This document shows, one piece after another, positions 5,435 through 6,512 of a DNA stretch of 6,512 bases (its first letter is position 1; each line of letters starts with the position of its first letter). The notes below the pieces were generated by a model. The model did not search any database. It was given only the letters and a program-made list of their open reading frames with translations, and was not told the origin of the DNA. The stretch is from Fidelibacterota bacterium (GTDB lineage: Bacteria > Fidelibacterota > UBA2242). A program made the position numbers and the translations under genes. Where the stretch lies: the NCBI GenBank assembly GCA_023133185.1, contig JAGLWX010000223.1, forward strand, positions 1 through 6,512, in the 5' to 3' direction.

Positions 5435-6512
5435 ACCGAACAATCTGCTGTCGTTCTTTACCCACCGAGATGTACTTTACAGGTGTATGCAATAGCTCTT
5501 CAATAGTCTTGATATACTCACGCGCTGCCGGTGGAAGATCATTGAATTTTCGCGCCGATGTTGTGTCCTGATTCCAGCCTTTTAAAGTGATATAATGAGG
5601 AATAGCCGCCTCAAGATCAATATCCGGAAAATTCCCGTTTTCATAATGAGTACAAATCTTAATTTCGTCTAAGTCATCAAGAACATCCAGTTTGGTGATG
5701 GCGATTGAAGTAAATCCGTTTATCATGGCGGCATAATTGCCTGTTGCGGCATCGAACCAGCCACAACGCCGTTTTCGCTTGGTGGTTGCTCCAAATTCGC
5801 CTCCGGTCTGTTGCAGATAATCTCCGGTTTTATCGGTCAGTTCGGTTGGGAAAGGACCGGCGCCAACACGGGTCGTATAGCTTTTGTAAACACCAATGAT
5901 ATTATCGATTGTTTTAGGACCGATCCCAAGCCCGGTACAAATGTTGCCTGCAATAGTATTGGATGATGTCACAAATGGATACGAACCAAAATCTACATCC
6001 AGCAAGGTTCCCTGGGCGCCTTCAATAAGGATGTTTTTTTTCGCCCGGATGAAATCATTCATCATCATAGAAGTATCGGCGGCACAGGCATAGACTTCCG
6101 GAACACAAGCATAAAAACGCTCCAGATCGCTTTGTAATGACGTTTTCCCGGTTTCCGAAAGAATCCCTTTTTGAATGAGGCTGTCGATCTTGTGATTGAT
6201 CATTGTTTGAAGGGCATCGAGGGATCGAAGGTTTTTAATCTGGATGCCGGAGCGATTTATTTTATCGGCGTAGCAAGGACCAATACCTCGTTTGGTGGTG
6301 CCAATAGCGTTGTTGCCGAGCGCCGCTTCGGATTTGGCATCCAGTAGTTTATGGAGCGATGTGACAACATGAGCTAACCGGGATACATGAATTCGTTTCT
6401 CTATAGAAATACCCTTGTCGCGAACATGGCTCATCTCGTTGGTTAATCCAACCGGGTCTATGACCATGCCATTGCCAAGAATGCAGTCTGTGCGTTCACG
6501 AAGAATGCCGCT
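5430..6512 (-). CDS. purA: Adenylosuccinate synthetase, 5' end cut off by the window
   Basis: Joins IMP and aspartate using GTP to form adenylosuccinate, the first committed step from IMP to AMP. The reading frame stays open to the window edge (SGILRERTDCILGNGM..., first codon 6510-6512), so the internal ATG at 6465-6467 is not the true start. 360 residues are present of about 425-430. The missing N-terminus holds the GTP P-loop with the catalytic Asp and the catalytic His. Visible, numbered from the fragment start, are GTTKRGIGPCYADK (71-84), then EGAQGTLLDVDFGSYPF and VTSSNT, GEFGATTKRKRRCGWFDA (IMP/aspartate loop), the guanine-recognising TKLDVLD, and the C-terminal ISVGKERQQ. The usual TGRxRR loop reads TKRKRR, and DxDHGTYP reads DVDFGSYP. 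The gene ends at a TAA with a weak terminator candidate and is separated from ruvB by 279 nt, so it is probably a separate transcription unit. Confidence 0.97.
   Translation of the reverse strand, partial: SGILRERTDCILGNGMVIDPVGLTNEMSHVRDKGISIEKRIHVSRLAHVVTSLHKLLDAKSEAALGNNAIGTTKRGIGPCYADKINRSGIQIKNLRSLDALQTMINHKIDSLIQKGILSETGKTSLQSDLERFYACVPEVYACAADTSMMMNDFIRAKKNILIEGAQGTLLDVDFGSYPFVTSSNTIAGNICTGLGIGPKTIDNIIGVYKSYTTRVGAGPFPTELTDKTGDYLQQTGGEFGATTKRKRRCGWFDAATGNYAAMINGFTSIAITKLDVLDDLDEIKICTHYENGNFPDIDLEAAIPHYITLKGWNQDTTSARKFNDLPPAAREYIKTIEELLHTPVKYISVGKERQQIVRL

Noticed and set aside
1..6512. Mobile elements, CRISPR arrays, prophage or defence genes
   Set aside because: No transposase, integrase, terminal or direct repeats, or spacer-repeat pattern seen; all coding space is occupied by intact or edge-cut housekeeping genes.

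Overview
The window looks like an ordinary housekeeping segment of a bacterial chromosome. Every gene I can support lies on the minus strand, so transcription runs from high to low coordinates: purA (5' end cut off), a 279-nt AT-rich gap, ruvB, queA, ispD, ispF, ispE, a tRNA-Gln(UUG), then prs (3' end cut off). I see no mobile element, CRISPR array, phage gene or defence gene, and no gene family that I fail to recognise.

Region 5430-6512 is adenylosuccinate synthetase (purine synthesis), lacking about 65-70 N-terminal residues. Region 5151-5429 is non-coding and holds a weak terminator candidate after purA, a cluster of inverted repeats and a possible -10 box before ruvB. From 5150 down to 988 five genes are packed head to tail. 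ruvB and queA are 12 nt apart, queA and ispD overlap by up to 11 nt, ispD and ispF share an ATGA overlap, and ispF and ispE are about 70 nt apart. The tRNA-Gln follows 17 nt after the ispE stop, and prs starts 27 nt after the tRNA. The whole run could be one transcript from which the tRNA is cut out, although this cannot be proved from sequence.

Functionally, IspD, IspE and IspF catalyse three consecutive steps of the MEP isoprenoid pathway (CDP-ME synthesis, its phosphorylation, and cyclisation to MEcPP). QueA makes epoxyqueuosine in tRNA. RuvB is the motor of Holliday-junction branch migration. PurA and Prs supply AMP precursors and PRPP for nucleotide synthesis.

The organism is a bacterium using the MEP pathway, of moderate GC content (roughly mid-40s percent by eye). 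Good Shine-Dalgarno sequences (AAGGAG before queA, GAGGGAG before ispF) argue against typical Bacteroidetes. Some protein signatures (DVDFGSYPF in PurA, HDGVRPF in IspD) remind me of the wider FCB (Fibrobacteres-Chlorobi-Bacteroidetes) group. The ispE - tRNA-Gln - prs order also resembles what I recall from Geobacter-like Deltaproteobacteria. Placement below 'Bacteria' is a low-confidence inference. I found no previously undescribed system; the findings below are modest.
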